In this document: in pieces, positions 44,849 to 53,638 of the stretch
Layout of the letters: each line of letters opens with the position of its first letter
Numbering within the stretch: position 1 is the stretch's first letter
Assembly (NCBI RefSeq): GCF_900185715.1
Contig: NZ_FYAS01000025.1
Span: 372,001 to 436,000, forward strand
Reading direction: 5' to 3'
Origin: Allobosea sp. CS1GBMeth4
Lineage (GTDB): Bacteria; Pseudomonadota; Alphaproteobacteria; Rhizobiales; Beijerinckiaceae
Length of the DNA stretch: 64,000 nucleotides
Translations under genes and position numbers: made by a program
The notes under the pieces: model-generated
Seen by the model: only the letters and a program-made list of their open reading frames with translations
Told to the model about the DNA's origin: nothing
The model's database searches: none

Positions 44849-45796
44849 TCAGAGCCTCGGCCGGCCCGGCTGCGGCACGAGCCTGGACCAGGCTCCTTTC
44901 GCGGATCTCGTCGCGAGGAAGAACCCTGCGAGGATCAGCATCATGCCGACGAGGTGGAAGCCGCGGACCGGTTCGCCCAGGACGGCGACGGCGAGCAGCG
45001 CCGTGAACAGCGCCACCAGATGGAAGGACACGCCGGTGACGCTCGGCCCCAGCGTCGCCACGCAATGCCCCCAGAGGATGAAGGCGATCAGCGAGGCGAA
45101 GACGCCGATATAGAGCACGGCCGCGACCGAGCCGGCATCGGTCGGAATGCGTGCGCCCCGCGCCAGCTCGACGAGCCAGAACGGCGCAAGCACGAGCAGG
45201 CCCGCTGCCATCGTGGCAGCGAGGAAGACGAGCGGGCTCAAGGCCGCCGGCTTGCGCCGGAGCAGGACCGAATAGACCGCGTAGTTGGCGACCGCGACGA
45301 GCACGAGCAGTTCCCCGCCATCGGCCCGCAATTCGCGCAGCTGCTGGAGATCGCCGCGCGCGACGATCCAGACGACGCCGGCGAAGGAGACCGCGATGCC
45401 GGCGAGCGTCCGGCCGGAGACGCGCTCGACCCCGAGCGCGAAGGCCGCCAGCGGCACCATCAGCGGCAAGGTCGAGTTCAGGAAGGCGACGCTGGCGGCG
45501 GGCGTCGTCTGCAAGGCGAGATACCCGAGAGCGTTGTACCCCGCGATCCCGAAGGCTCCGCACGCGACGATCAGGCGGAGATGCCGCCGCACCAGCGCCC
45601 GTTCCTGCCAGAGCTGCCGGCCGACGAAGGGGACGAGGCAGGCCAGCGCCACCAGCCAGCGCCCGACGGCGAGCGAGACCGGCGGAAAGCTCGGCCCGAG
45701 CGCGCGGCCGAGCACGAGGTTGCCGGCCCAGAACAGCGGCGGCAGCCAGAGCAGGAGCAGCGGACGGGCAAGGAGCCCTCTCGACTGGGCGGACAT
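44849..45796 (-). CDS. EamA/DMT-family transporter
   Basis: A 315-residue membrane protein with ten hydrophobic helices in two EamA repeats (PLFWAGNLVLGRAL near the start; LIAFILWGHCVATLGPSVTGVSFHLVALFTALLAVAVLGEPV near residue 250). The family exports amino acids, nucleosides or other metabolites. It ends eight bases before the argE-like start, so the two are probably cotranscribed, and starts eight bases after alaX ends. The substrate cannot be told. Confidence 0.9.
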   Translation of the reverse strand: MSAQSRGLLARPLLLLWLPPLFWAGNLVLGRALGPSFPPVSLAVGRWLVALACLVPFVGRQLWQERALVRRHLRLIVACGAFGIAGYNALGYLALQTTPAASVAFLNSTLPLMVPLAAFALGVERVSGRTLAGIAVSFAGVVWIVARGDLQQLRELRADGGELLVLVAVANYAVYSVLLRRKPAALSPLVFLAATMAAGLLVLAPFWLVELARGARIPTDAGSVAAVLYIGVFASLIAFILWGHCVATLGPSVTGVSFHLVALFTALLAVAVLGEPVRGFHLVGMMLILAGFFLATRSAKGAWSRLVPQPGRPRL

Positions 45797-45804
45797 GGCC
45801 GGCG

Positions 45805-46524
45805 TCACGCGCCGTCGAGGCCGATGCGCAGGCGCCGGTTGTGCCGGCCCTTGTTGTCGATCTTGAGGATGCGCACCGGTCGCGACGCCCCCGTTCCCGC
45901 CAGATGCGTCCCGCAGCAGGCCTGACGGTCGAGCCCGGCGATCTCGACGACCCTGATCCGGCCATCGGCCGTCGGCGGCGGTGCCACCGAGCGCGAGCGG
46001 ATCAGGCCGGGCTCGTCGACGGCCTCGCCCGCGTCGATATAGGTCTCGAGAACCGGCAGGTCCTGCCTGATCACCTCGTTGATGGCGCCTTCGAGACCGC
46101 GCAGGCGTTCGTTGTCGGCCTCCGGCAGATCGAAATCGATCCGGGCAGTGCCGTCCTCGTTCATCTGCACGCCGGTCACGAGGGCGCCGTCGAAGCCCTG
46201 GTAGACGAGCGCGTTGACGATGTGCAGATCGGTGTGGAGCTCGCGCATGAGCTGGCGGAACGGCCGGTCGACCTCCGCCACCACGGCATCGGACAGCGTG
46301 ACCGGCTCGGCGAGCAGATGCCAGATGCCATCGCCTTGCGTCTCGAAGCCGGCGAGCGCGACCTCGCCGCCCGACCAAAGCAGGCTCCCCCGATCGGGCA
46401 GCTGGCCGCCGCCACCGGGATAGAATGGCGAGCGCTCGAGCCGGACCCGCCCCGGCTCGGCTGCGGTCACGACGGTTTCGAGCGCGAACAGCTCGGGCTC
46501 GTCCAGGCAGAAATAGCGCGTCAC
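45805..46524 (-). CDS. Alanyl-tRNA editing protein AlaX
   Basis: A 239-residue free-standing editing domain that hydrolyses Ser- or Gly-tRNA(Ala). The N-terminal beta-barrel has the GGGGQLPDRG loop (about 37-46), and the metal site is HTDLHIVNALV (about 95-105) with CCGTH (about 199-203). Length puts it in the medium AlaX class. It is the first gene of the alaX-EamA-argE-like run. Divergence from the AraC gene is absent; AraC lies upstream on the same strand. Confidence 0.9.
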   Translation of the reverse strand: MTRYFCLDEPELFALETVVTAAEPGRVRLERSPFYPGGGGQLPDRGSLLWSGGEVALAGFETQGDGIWHLLAEPVTLSDAVVAEVDRPFRQLMRELHTDLHIVNALVYQGFDGALVTGVQMNEDGTARIDFDLPEADNERLRGLEGAINEVIRQDLPVLETYIDAGEAVDEPGLIRSRSVAPPPTADGRIRVVEIAGLDRQACCGTHLAGTGASRPVRILKIDNKGRHNRRLRIGLDGA

Positions 46525-46590
46525 GCGAAGACTCCTTTTGGAAGAAGTCTGGAGCCGCGGCCCGGAGCGGTATTGGCGGAAATTGAGCGG

Positions 46591-47427
46591 TCAGCGGCTG
46601 GCGGCCGCCCTCTGGTATTGCAGGGGCGTGATGCCGAAGGAGCGCTTGAAGTGCCGCGTCAGCGCGCTCTGGTCGTAGAAGCCGCTGGCCAGGGCGGCGT
46701 CCGCGATGGCTGCCCCGGCCCTCAGCTCCCGGATCGCCGCCTTCAGCCGCAGCTGGGTCAGATAGGCGTGCGGCGTCAGCCCGACGCCGCGCTTGAACAG
46801 GCCGATGAGCTGGAACGAGGTCATGCCGACCCAGAGCCCCATCTCGTCCAGGGTCAGCCCGCTCTCGGCCTGCCGGGACGCCATCAGCCGGGTCACCCGC
46901 GACAGCGCGGCCGCGTCTCGCGGCGCGACCGGGACGGACCTCGCGCCGTCGCCATGACGCCGGAAGAGCTGGCCGAAGCTGGCGGCCAGGAGCTCGCGCT
47001 GCTCGAGCGGGTCGCGACCATCGTCCAGGCTGCGGTGCAGCCGGGCGAAGGCCGCGATCAGATCGGCATCGGCGACGACGTTGCGCATGAAATAGGCCGG
47101 ACGGGCGATGCCGAGATCGGCCGTCACCTGATCGATGGCGGGCTGCGTCAGATAGATCGAGCGATAGCGCCAGCGCCTGCTCCGGCCCATGCGGCCGGAA
47201 TGAGGCTCGGCGGGGTTGAAGACCAGCAGCACGCTCTCGTGCGCCTCGTCGCTGCGGCCGCGGCTCTTAAACTCGGAGCCCCCGCTCTCCGTGACCGCGA
47301 CGACGAAGGCGTCGTGCTGGTGTGGCGCGTAGTCATGCGTCGTGAAATCGGCATGAAGGCAGCTGACGCCGTTCATGCCGGCCGCATTCCAGTATCGCGC
47401 GGTGTTGTGCGGATCGACGCGGGACAA
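46591..47427 (-). CDS. AraC-family transcriptional regulator
   Basis: A protein of about 278 residues. The N-terminal cupin-like ligand domain (about 15-140) has TTHDYAPHQHDAFVVAVTESG, and the C-terminal pair of helix-turn-helices has LTLDEMGLWVGMTSFQLIGLFKRGVGLTPHAYL and a second one ending RHFKRSFGITPLQYQRA. I chose a TTG at 47427 because AGAGGG precedes it at the right distance and it restores the usual DPHNTARYWN start; an upstream start at 47511 or the ATG at 47376 are also possible. It may regulate the alaX-EamA run. Confidence 0.82.
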   Translation of the reverse strand: MSRVDPHNTARYWNAAGMNGVSCLHADFTTHDYAPHQHDAFVVAVTESGGSEFKSRGRSDEAHESVLLVFNPAEPHSGRMGRSRRWRYRSIYLTQPAIDQVTADLGIARPAYFMRNVVADADLIAAFARLHRSLDDGRDPLEQRELLAASFGQLFRRHGDGARSVPVAPRDAAALSRVTRLMASRQAESGLTLDEMGLWVGMTSFQLIGLFKRGVGLTPHAYLTQLRLKAAIRELRAGAAIADAALASGFYDQSALTRHFKRSFGITPLQYQRAAASR

Positions 47428-47558
47428 CGGGATATCCCTCTCGGCTCGGACGCTTCTCGCACGATCGGCGCCGCGCTTCCAGCCGTCGACGCGCCGCGCC
47501 GGCCGGCGCACAGTCTCGGTTCCGGTCGCCTCGCACCGGCTGGGAAGCGGCTCTCTAC

Positions 47559-47586
47559 AAAAAAAACCGGCCCCTGTCGGGACCGG
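47559..47586 (-). terminator. Terminator of the DUF465 gene
   Basis: 8-bp stem with one mismatch (47567-47574, 47579-47586), TGTC loop, then eight T on the minus strand (47559-47566). Strong intrinsic terminator 48 bases after the DUF465 stop; homologous to 43436-43461. Confidence 0.88.
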
Positions 47587-47634
47587 CTGCGAACTGCTGA
47601 TGCGTCGCGGGCCGCCGCGGCCCGCGCTGTCATC

Positions 47635-47823
47635 CTAATGCAATGTCGGCGACGGCATGGTCTGCCGCACCCGCTCGATCTCGTCCTTCAGCAGCAGCTT
47701 CTTTCGCTTGAGCTCAGCCACGCCGAGATCGTCCGACGAGGGGCTGGCGATCGCCTGGGCGATGGCTTCCTCGAGCTGGCGATGCTTGCGTTCGAGCTCG
47801 GCGAGATGGGTCTGCAGCGACAT
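47635..47823 (-). CDS. DUF465 (YdcH-like) protein
   Basis: A 62-residue protein (MSLQTHLAELERKHRQLEEA, then SSDDLGVAELKRKKLLLKDEIERVRQ), a helical hairpin typical of DUF465/YdcH. Function unknown. It has its own terminator and a CTCCTGATG leader; the intact counterpart of the remnant at 43473. Divergent from a second DUF465 gene at 48055. Confidence 0.9.
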   Translation of the reverse strand: MSLQTHLAELERKHRQLEEAIAQAIASPSSDDLGVAELKRKKLLLKDEIERVRQTMPSPTLH

Positions 47824-48054
47824 CTGGATCCTCCTGATGAGCGTTCTGGCAGGTCAAGTCTGACACAGAGCCGGCTTCGCGTCTGCGGGGCAGACGGGCA
47901 CCGCGCCATGAGTTTCTGTGATCCCTTCCGGGATCTTTCCCGAGGCGCGTGAATGCGAGCGGGCCGTCCCGGCATCCACGCCGGCGACGCCCTTGCCGCG
48001 CCGCCCGCGCCTGCGCATAGTCGCGCCCGATCGCGGCGATGATGAGACGGCTTC

Positions 48055-48273
48055 ATGGGATTCGAACTGAGCCCGGAGGAGATCGAGGTCCTGCAGGCAG
48101 AGCTGGCGCGCCTGCGCGAGGAGCACCGCGATCTCGACAGCGCCATCGACGCGCTCGAGCGGCTCGGCCCCGTCAACCAGGTCCAGATCCAGCGGCTGAA
48201 GAAGCGCAAGCTCTATCTGCGCGACCGCATCTCCTATCTCGAGGACCAGCTGACGCCGGACATCATCGCCTAG
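48055..48273 (+). CDS. DUF465-family protein
   Basis: A 72-residue helical-hairpin protein (MGFELSPEEIEVLQAELARL..., RLKKRKLYLRDRISYLEDQ). It is more divergent from the 47635 protein than that one is from its remnant; the shared RLKKRKLYLRD block is the family mark. Divergent from the first copy with a 231-base spacer that contains no recognised site. Function unknown; 148 bases before purE. Confidence 0.85.
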   Translation: MGFELSPEEIEVLQAELARLREEHRDLDSAIDALERLGPVNQVQIQRLKKRKLYLRDRISYLEDQLTPDIIA

Positions 48274-48420
48274 CGGTCCATGGTTCGCCGCCCCTCCGTC
48301 GCGAAGGGGCGCGGTGCGCGGCCTCTTCTTCGGCATATCCGTCCGAATCCTTGATTCCGCGCTTGCCTGCGACGCAGCGGCCGGTCTAGATCGCGCGCTT
48401 CCTCCCTCCTCCCGGGAAGC

Positions 48421-48927
48421 ATGGATCTCATGGCCGAGCCGACCCCTCCCGTCGCCATCATCATGGGCAGCCAGTCCGACTGGGCGACCATGCGCCACGC
48501 CGCAGAGACGCTTCAGGAGCTCGGCATCGCCCATGACGCACGCATCGTCTCGGCCCATCGCACGCCCGACCGCATGGTCGCCTTCGCCAAGGGCGCCAGG
48601 GCCGAGGGATTCAAGGTCATCATCGCCGGCGCCGGCGGTGCGGCCCATCTGCCGGGCATGACCGCTTCGCTCACGCCGCTCCCCGTTTTCGGCGTCCCCG
48701 TCGAATCCAAGGCGCTCTCCGGCCAGGACAGCCTGCTCTCGATCGTGCAGATGCCGGGCGGCATCCCGGTCGGCACGCTCGCCATCGGCAAGGCCGGAGC
48801 GATCAACGCCGCGCTGCTCGCCGCCGCGGTCCTGGCGCTTTCCGACGCCGATCTCGCCGAGCGGCTCGACGCCTGGCGCGCCAGGCTGAGCGGCGCCGTC
48901 GCCGAGCGCCCCAGGGACGACGCATGA
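48421..48927 (+). CDS. purE: 5-(Carboxyamino)imidazole ribonucleotide mutase
   Basis: A 168-residue class I PurE that moves the carboxyl group of N5-CAIR to give CAIR in purine synthesis. It has [14 protein letters not shown] (about 11-24) with the substrate-phosphate loop, [26 protein letters not shown] and [24 protein letters not shown]. The start at 48421 is used; ATG three codons later fits the family equally well. Coupled to purK by a four-base overlap (ATGA). Confidence 0.95.
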   Translation: MDLMAEPTPPVAIIMGSQSDWATMRHAAETLQELGIAHDARIVSAHRTPDRMVAFAKGARAEGFKVIIAGAGGAAHLPGMTASLTPLPVFGVPVESKALSGQDSLLSIVQMPGGIPVGTLAIGKAGAINAALLAAAVLALSDADLAERLDAWRARLSGAVAERPRDDA

Positions 48928-50024
48928 TCCAGCCCGATCCGCGCGGTCTCGGCCCCGGCGCCGTTCTCGGCATCCTCGGCGGCGGGCAGCTCGCCCGCAT
49001 GCTGGCGCTGGCCGCGGCCGATCTCGGCGTGCGCGCCCACATCTTCGCGCCCGAGCCCGACAGCCCCGCCTACGAGGTCGCTGCCCGCCACACCATCGGC
49101 GCCTATGAGGACGAGGCGGCGCTCGCCAGCTTCGCCGACGCCGTCGACGTGGTGACCTACGAGTTCGAGAACGTCCCGGCCGCGACCGCCGCCTTCCTCG
49201 CCGCACGCACGCCGCTCCATCCCGGCGCCAGGGCGTTGGCGGTGACGCAGGACCGCCTCACCGAGAAGCGCTTCGTCGCCGGGCTCGGGCTTGCCGTGGC
49301 GCCATTCGAGCCGGTCGACTCGCTCGCCGACCTCGAGCGCGCCGTCGCCCGGCTCGGCCGCCCCGCCGTCCTCAAGACGCGGCGCTTCGGTTACGACGGC
49401 AAGGGCCAGGTCAAGCTCGCCGACGATGTCGACCTCGCGCAGGCCTGGGACGAGATCGGCCATTTCCCGGCGATCCTCGAAGGCTTCGTCAGCTTCTCGC
49501 GCGAGGTCTCGGTCGTCGCCGCCCGCGCCGCCGACGGCTCCTTCGCCGCCTTCGACGTCTGCGAGAACGAGCATCGCGACCATATCCTGGCGCTGACGCA
49601 GGTGCCGGCCCGCATCGGCGCAGAGGCCGCGGCCGCCGCCATCGAGGCGGCACGGCGCATCGGCGAGGCGCTCGCCTATGTCGGCGTCTTCGCCGTCGAG
49701 TTCTTCCTGGTCGAGAGCGGGAGCGGCGAGCAGGTCGTCGTCAACGAGATCGCGCCGCGCGTGCACAATTCCGGACACTGGACCAGCGAGGGGGCGCTGA
49801 CCTCGCAATTCCACCAGCATGTCCGCGCCGTCTGCGGCTTCCCGCTCGGCGCGACCGCGCGGCGCGGCCGCGTCACCATGCGGAACCTGATCGGCGACGA
49901 GGTGAAGGGCTGGCGCGCCATCCTCGCCGAGCCGGGCACGCATCTGCATCTCTACGGCAAGCGCGACGCAAGGCCGGGCCGCAAGATGGGCCACGTCACC
50001 CGCGTCGTCCCCGAGGGCGAGTGA
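48924..50024 (+). CDS. purK: 5-(Carboxyamino)imidazole ribonucleotide synthase
   Basis: A 366-residue ATP-grasp enzyme that carboxylates AIR to N5-CAIR with ATP and bicarbonate. It has the N-terminal [13 protein letters not shown] (about 14-26), the ATP-binding [33 protein letters not shown], and [23 protein letters not shown] (about 273-295). Normal length; purE and purK form one two-gene operon. Confidence 0.96.
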   Translation: MIQPDPRGLGPGAVLGILGGGQLARMLALAAADLGVRAHIFAPEPDSPAYEVAARHTIGAYEDEAALASFADAVDVVTYEFENVPAATAAFLAARTPLHPGARALAVTQDRLTEKRFVAGLGLAVAPFEPVDSLADLERAVARLGRPAVLKTRRFGYDGKGQVKLADDVDLAQAWDEIGHFPAILEGFVSFSREVSVVAARAADGSFAAFDVCENEHRDHILALTQVPARIGAEAAAAAIEAARRIGEALAYVGVFAVEFFLVESGSGEQVVVNEIAPRVHNSGHWTSEGALTSQFHQHVRAVCGFPLGATARRGRVTMRNLIGDEVKGWRAILAEPGTHLHLYGKRDARPGRKMGHVTRVVPEGE

Positions 50025-50046
50025 CGTCCCGCCGCGATCCTCGCGG

Positions 50047-50163
50047 AGCCCTCGTCCCGAGAAGCCGCGCAAGCAGCGTCGCGGAGGAAGCTCCGGCGGG
50101 CTCCGGAGACGTCCGAAGCATCCTTCGGGATGCGATCCGAGATCGCTCCTCGGGATGAGGGCT
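50047..50163. repeat. GTCCCG-type palindromic element between purK and rpsU
   Basis: Outer arms AGCCCTCGTCCCGAG (50047-50061) and CTCGGGATGAGGGCT (50149-50163) are inverted copies with one mismatch; a GCATCCTTCGGGATGC hairpin (50118-50133) lies inside. Part of the 324-base gap between purK and rpsU; it may terminate purEK. The CGTCCCGA arm is shared with 35305-35355. Confidence 0.65.
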
Positions 50164-50242
50164 TGACGTCTCCGGCCGATCTCGGAAACAGGCCGCCCCC
50201 TCGAAACCAGCGCGTTTCCGCGCGTTTTACCGCGGTGCGGCG

Positions 50243-50270
50243 TGGACAGGCTGCCTGAATTCTGCTATCC
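50243..50270 (+). promoter_or_regulatory. Sigma-70-type promoter of rpsU
   Basis: TGGACA (50243-50248), 16 bases, CTATCC (50265-50270). With the usual seven-base gap the leader before the rpsU GTG is about 70 bases. The rest of the 50164-50242 stretch shows nothing. Confidence 0.65.
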
Positions 50271-50348
50271 GCACGGCCTTCGCGGCGATCTTTCGGAGGA
50301 AAGGTCGCCGCCCCGATTCCGGACCACGTATAACGACGGACTCCAGAC

Positions 50349-50582
50349 GTGCAGGTTCTCGTTCGCGACAACAATGTCGACCAGGCGCTGCGGGCGCTGA
50401 AGAAGAAGATGCAGCGCGAAGGCATCTTCCGTGAGATGAAGCTCCGCGGCCATTACGAGAAGCCGTCAGAGAAGAAGGCACGCGAGAAGGCGGAGGCCGT
50501 CCGCCGGGCCCGCAAGCTGATCCGCAAGAAGCTGCAGCGCGAGGGCCTGTTGCCGGCGCCGGCGAAGCCGAAGCGCCCCTGA
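50349..50582 (+). CDS. rpsU: 30S ribosomal protein S21
   Basis: A 77-residue basic small-subunit protein ([38 protein letters not shown], basic helix to the end). The start is a GTG at 50349. It has its own promoter and terminator. The length and the RNN-type N-terminus are those of alphaproteobacterial S21. Confidence 0.96.
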   Translation: MQVLVRDNNVDQALRALKKKMQREGIFREMKLRGHYEKPSEKKAREKAEAVRRARKLIRKKLQREGLLPAPAKPKRP

Positions 50583-50638
50583 GCCGGTCGGCCGGGACCA
50601 GCGCCCGGCCGCCGCGGATACCGTTCTGAAATCGGTGG

Positions 50639-50671
50639 GCGCCTGGAGCTTCTCCGGGCGCTGCTGTTTTT
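50639..50671 (+). terminator. Terminator of rpsU
   Basis: GCGCCTGGAG/CTCCGGGCGC (50639-50648, 50652-50661, one G-T pair) with a CTT loop, then TGCTGTTTTT. A second GC hairpin without T-run (50590-50610) precedes it. Confidence 0.75.
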
Positions 50672-50767
50672 GTAGCGTCGTTAACCAGGCATTGTCAGAG
50701 CTTGGGCGTTTTAGCGGAGGAGACGCGCTGCCCGGGCGGCGCATCAGGGGACGAGAGCAGCAGGGTG

Positions 50768-51628
50768 ATGGACAAGAGCATGGTCACAGGCAGGAACTGG
50801 CTGATCGCGACGGGCCTCGCGCTCGCGCTCGCAGGCTGCGACACGGTGAGCATGGGCTCCGGTGCCGGCGTCGCGGAACTCCAGACCGACAATGCCGAGG
50901 CCGCGAGCGTCAATATCCGCTCGCTCAGCGACGTGATCGACCGCAACCCGAACGACCCGCAGGCCTACAACACCCGCGGCGCGGCCTATGCCCGCATCGG
51001 CCGCTATTCCGACGCGATCTCCGACTTCACCAAGGCGGTGCAGATCGACGCCAATTTCGCGCCGGCCTACACCAATCGCGGCCTGGCACTGCGCCAGAGC
51101 GGGCGCAACGACGCGGCGCTGCAGGACTTCAACCGCGCCACCGCCGCCAATCCGAACTATGCCCCGGCCTTCATCGCGCGCGCCAATCTGCTGCGCGTCC
51201 AGGGCAACAGCCAGCAGGCGCTCGCCGATCTCAACACCGCCATCCGCCTGAATCCGGAATCGGCCGAGGCTTTCCACGCCCGCGGGCTGGTCTACCAGAA
51301 GGAAGGCCAGCACCAGCACGCCGTCACCGACTTCGACTCGGTGATCGACCGCAACCCCTACACCGCCCCGCCCTATATCGCCCGTGGCGAGAGCCTCAAC
51401 GCGCTGGGCAAATACGATTCCGCGCTCGAGGACTTCACCGCCGCGCTCAATGTCGACAACCGCAACGCCGCCGCCTGGGCCGGCCGCGGCTTCGCCTTCG
51501 AGAAGCAGGGCAAGAAGACCGAGGCGAGCGAGGCCTATCAGCGTGCCCTCGGCCTCGACGGCAACAACCAGATCGCCCGCGCCGGCTCGGCCCGCCTCGG
51601 CGGCGGTGGCGGCATGTTCCGCTTCTGA
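50768..51628 (+). CDS. TPR-repeat lipoprotein
   Basis: A 286-residue protein. The signal sequence ends in the lipobox LALAGC (Cys at about residue 24), so it is a lipoprotein. About six tetratricopeptide repeats follow (DPQAYNTRGAAYARIGRYSD, APAYTNRGLALRQSGRNDA, and so on, each 34 residues). TPR lipoproteins commonly act as periplasmic scaffolds for outer-membrane or envelope assembly. ATG 50768 is used; ATG 12 bases later is also usable. Monocistronic; a terminator for both directions follows. Confidence 0.88.
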   Translation: MDKSMVTGRNWLIATGLALALAGCDTVSMGSGAGVAELQTDNAEAASVNIRSLSDVIDRNPNDPQAYNTRGAAYARIGRYSDAISDFTKAVQIDANFAPAYTNRGLALRQSGRNDAALQDFNRATAANPNYAPAFIARANLLRVQGNSQQALADLNTAIRLNPESAEAFHARGLVYQKEGQHQHAVTDFDSVIDRNPYTAPPYIARGESLNALGKYDSALEDFTAALNVDNRNAAAWAGRGFAFEKQGKKTEASEAYQRALGLDGNNQIARAGSARLGGGGGMFRF

Positions 51629-51706
51629 GGCGCGCGGCCGGCTTTCCGCCGGCGGATCCCCGCCCGCCATCGCGCCTCTGTCCGGATCGGCGAGGAGGCG
51701 CGAACG

Positions 51707-51732
51707 AAAAGGGCCGGCATCGAGCCGGCCCT
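51707..51732 (-). terminator. Terminator of the pnt operon
   Basis: AGGGCCGGC/GCCGGCCCT, 9-bp perfect stem (51710-51718, 51724-51732), ATCGA loop, with TTTTCG on the minus strand. It lies 36 bases past the pntB stop and can also stop the convergent TPR transcript. Confidence 0.75.
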
Positions 51733-51768
51733 GCGCGACGCTGCGACAGCGCTCAGGCGCTCAGGCGC

Positions 51769-53175
51769 TCAGTGCGCCATCGCCTTGACGATCTCGTCGG
51801 TGACCTTCTTGGCGTCGCCGAACAGCATCATCGTGTTGGGCATGAAGAACAGCTCGTTCTCGACGCCGGCATAGCCCGAGCCCATGCCGCGCTTGATGAA
51901 CAGCACGGTCTTGGCCTTCTCGACGTCGAGGATCGGCATGCCGTAGATCGGCGAGGCCGGATCGGTCTTCGCCGCCGGGTTGGTGACGTCGTTGGCGCCG
52001 ATGACGAAGGCGACGTCGGCCTGGCCGAATTCCGAGTTGATGTCCTCGAGCTCGAAGACCTCGTCATAGGGCACGTTGGCCTCCGCCAGCAGCACGTTCA
52101 TGTGGCCGGGCATGCGGCCCGCCACCGGATGGATGGCGTATTTGACCTCGACGCCCTCCTTCTTGAGCAGGTCCGCCATCTCGCGCAGCGCGTGCTGCGC
52201 CTGCGCGACCGCCATGCCGTAGCCCGGCACGATGATGACCTTGCCGGCGTTCTTCATGATGTAGGCGGCATCGTCCGGCGAACCCTGCTTCACCGGCCGC
52301 GCCTCGGCGGCGGCGCCGCCGGCCGGCCCGGCCGTCTCGCCGCCGAAGCCGCCGAGGATGACCGAGATGAAAGAGCGGTTCATGCCCTTGCACATGATGT
52401 AGGACAGGATCGCGCCCGAGGAGCCGACAAGCGCGCCGGTGATGATCAGCGCCATGTTGCCGAGCGTGAAGCCGATGCCCGCGGCCGCCCAGCCGGAATA
52501 GGAGTTCAGCATCGACACGACGACCGGCATGTCCGCACCGCCGATCGGGATGATCAGCAGCACGCCGAGCGCGAAGGAGACCAGAACGATCAGCCAGAAG
52601 AGGAAATGGCTCTCCGTCTTCAGGAAGATCAGCAGCATCACCAGCAGCGCGATGCCGAGGCCGATATTGATGCCGTGGCGCTGCGGCAGCATGATCGGCT
52701 TGCCGCTCATGCGCCCGTCGAGCTTGAGGAAGGCGATGATCGAGCCGGTGAAGGTGATCGCGCCGATCGCGACGCCGAGCGCCATCTCGAACAGGCTCGC
52801 GCCCTTGATCCTGCCGACCTGGCCGATGCCGAAGGCTTCCGGCGCGTAGAGCGCCGCCGCCGCCACCAGCACGGCGGCGAGGCCGACCAAAGAGTGGAAG
52901 AAGGCGACGAGCTGCGGCATCTGCGTCATCTGCACGCGCTTGGCCATATAGGCGCCGAAGCCGCCACCGATGGCGATGCCGAGGATGACGAGCAGCCAGC
53001 CCGAGAAGCCGGCCGGCGGATAGAAGACCACCGTGGTCGCGACGGCGATCGCCATGCCGATCATGCCGTAGCGATTGCCCTGGCGCGAGCTCGTCGGATG
53101 CGACAGGCCCCGCAGGGCCATGATGAAGAGGACGCCGGCGATGACGTAGAGAAGGGCGGCGAGATTGGCGGCCAT
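51769..53175 (-). CDS. pntB: NAD(P) transhydrogenase subunit beta
   Basis: A 468-residue subunit of the proton-translocating transhydrogenase. The first two thirds hold the membrane domain (about nine helices; ITFTGSIIAFLKL and GGADMPVVVSMLNSYSGWAAAGIGFTLGN), and the C-terminal third is the NADP-binding domain III (VIIVPGYGMAVAQAQHAL..., HPVAGRMPGHMNVLLAEANVPYDEV, INSEFGQADVAFVIGANDVTNPAA, and KRGMGSGYAGVENELFF). It uses proton motive force to reduce NADP with NADH. PntAB lies five bases upstream. Confidence 0.96.
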   Translation of the reverse strand: MAANLAALLYVIAGVLFIMALRGLSHPTSSRQGNRYGMIGMAIAVATTVVFYPPAGFSGWLLVILGIAIGGGFGAYMAKRVQMTQMPQLVAFFHSLVGLAAVLVAAAALYAPEAFGIGQVGRIKGASLFEMALGVAIGAITFTGSIIAFLKLDGRMSGKPIMLPQRHGINIGLGIALLVMLLIFLKTESHFLFWLIVLVSFALGVLLIIPIGGADMPVVVSMLNSYSGWAAAGIGFTLGNMALIITGALVGSSGAILSYIMCKGMNRSFISVILGGFGGETAGPAGGAAAEARPVKQGSPDDAAYIMKNAGKVIIVPGYGMAVAQAQHALREMADLLKKEGVEVKYAIHPVAGRMPGHMNVLLAEANVPYDEVFELEDINSEFGQADVAFVIGANDVTNPAAKTDPASPIYGMPILDVEKAKTVLFIKRGMGSGYAGVENELFFMPNTMMLFGDAKKVTDEIVKAMAH

Positions 53176-53180
53176 GCGCG

Positions 53181-53612
53181 TCAGCCCTTCTTCTTGTACA
53201 TGGCGAGCATCCGCTCGGTGACGAGGAAGCCGCCGAAGATGTTCACCGAGGCCAGGATCAGTGCGATGAAGCCGAAGACCTTGGCCCAGAGCGGCCCGTC
53301 GCCCAGGGCAGGCGCGGCCTGGACGCCGACTGCGAGCAGCGCGCCGACGACGATGACCGAGGAGATCGCGTTGGTGACCGACATCAGCGGCGTGTGCAGC
53401 GCCGGCGTCACCGACCAGACGACATAATAGCCGACGAAGACCGCGAGCACGAAGATGGCGAGGCGATAGACCGTCGGGTCGACGCCCGTCGCGGCGCCGG
53501 CGGCTGCGGCCGCCTGCTCGGCATACTTTTCGGCGAGCTCGGCCGCCTGTTTCGCCAGTGCCGCGGCGGAGCGGGCCTGTTCGAGCGCCTGTTCGGGTGC
53601 CGGATTAGCCAT
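53181..53612 (-). CDS. pntAB: NAD(P) transhydrogenase subunit alpha-2 (PntAB, membrane part)
   Basis: A 143-residue subunit with the three membrane helices of domain II ([42 protein letters not shown], then a second and third helix). About 45 Ala/Glu-rich helical residues precede them. The split of PntA in two parts is usual in Rhizobiales and Rhodospirillum. The ATG at 53612 (MANPAPEQA) is used; the frame extends upstream into pntAA without being coding. It is the middle gene of pntAA-pntAB-pntB. Confidence 0.92.
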   Translation of the reverse strand: MANPAPEQALEQARSAAALAKQAAELAEKYAEQAAAAAGAATGVDPTVYRLAIFVLAVFVGYYVVWSVTPALHTPLMSVTNAISSVIVVGALLAVGVQAAPALGDGPLWAKVFGFIALILASVNIFGGFLVTERMLAMYKKKG

Positions 53613-53638
53613 GACGTGACACTCCCCTCTGTGCGCCT

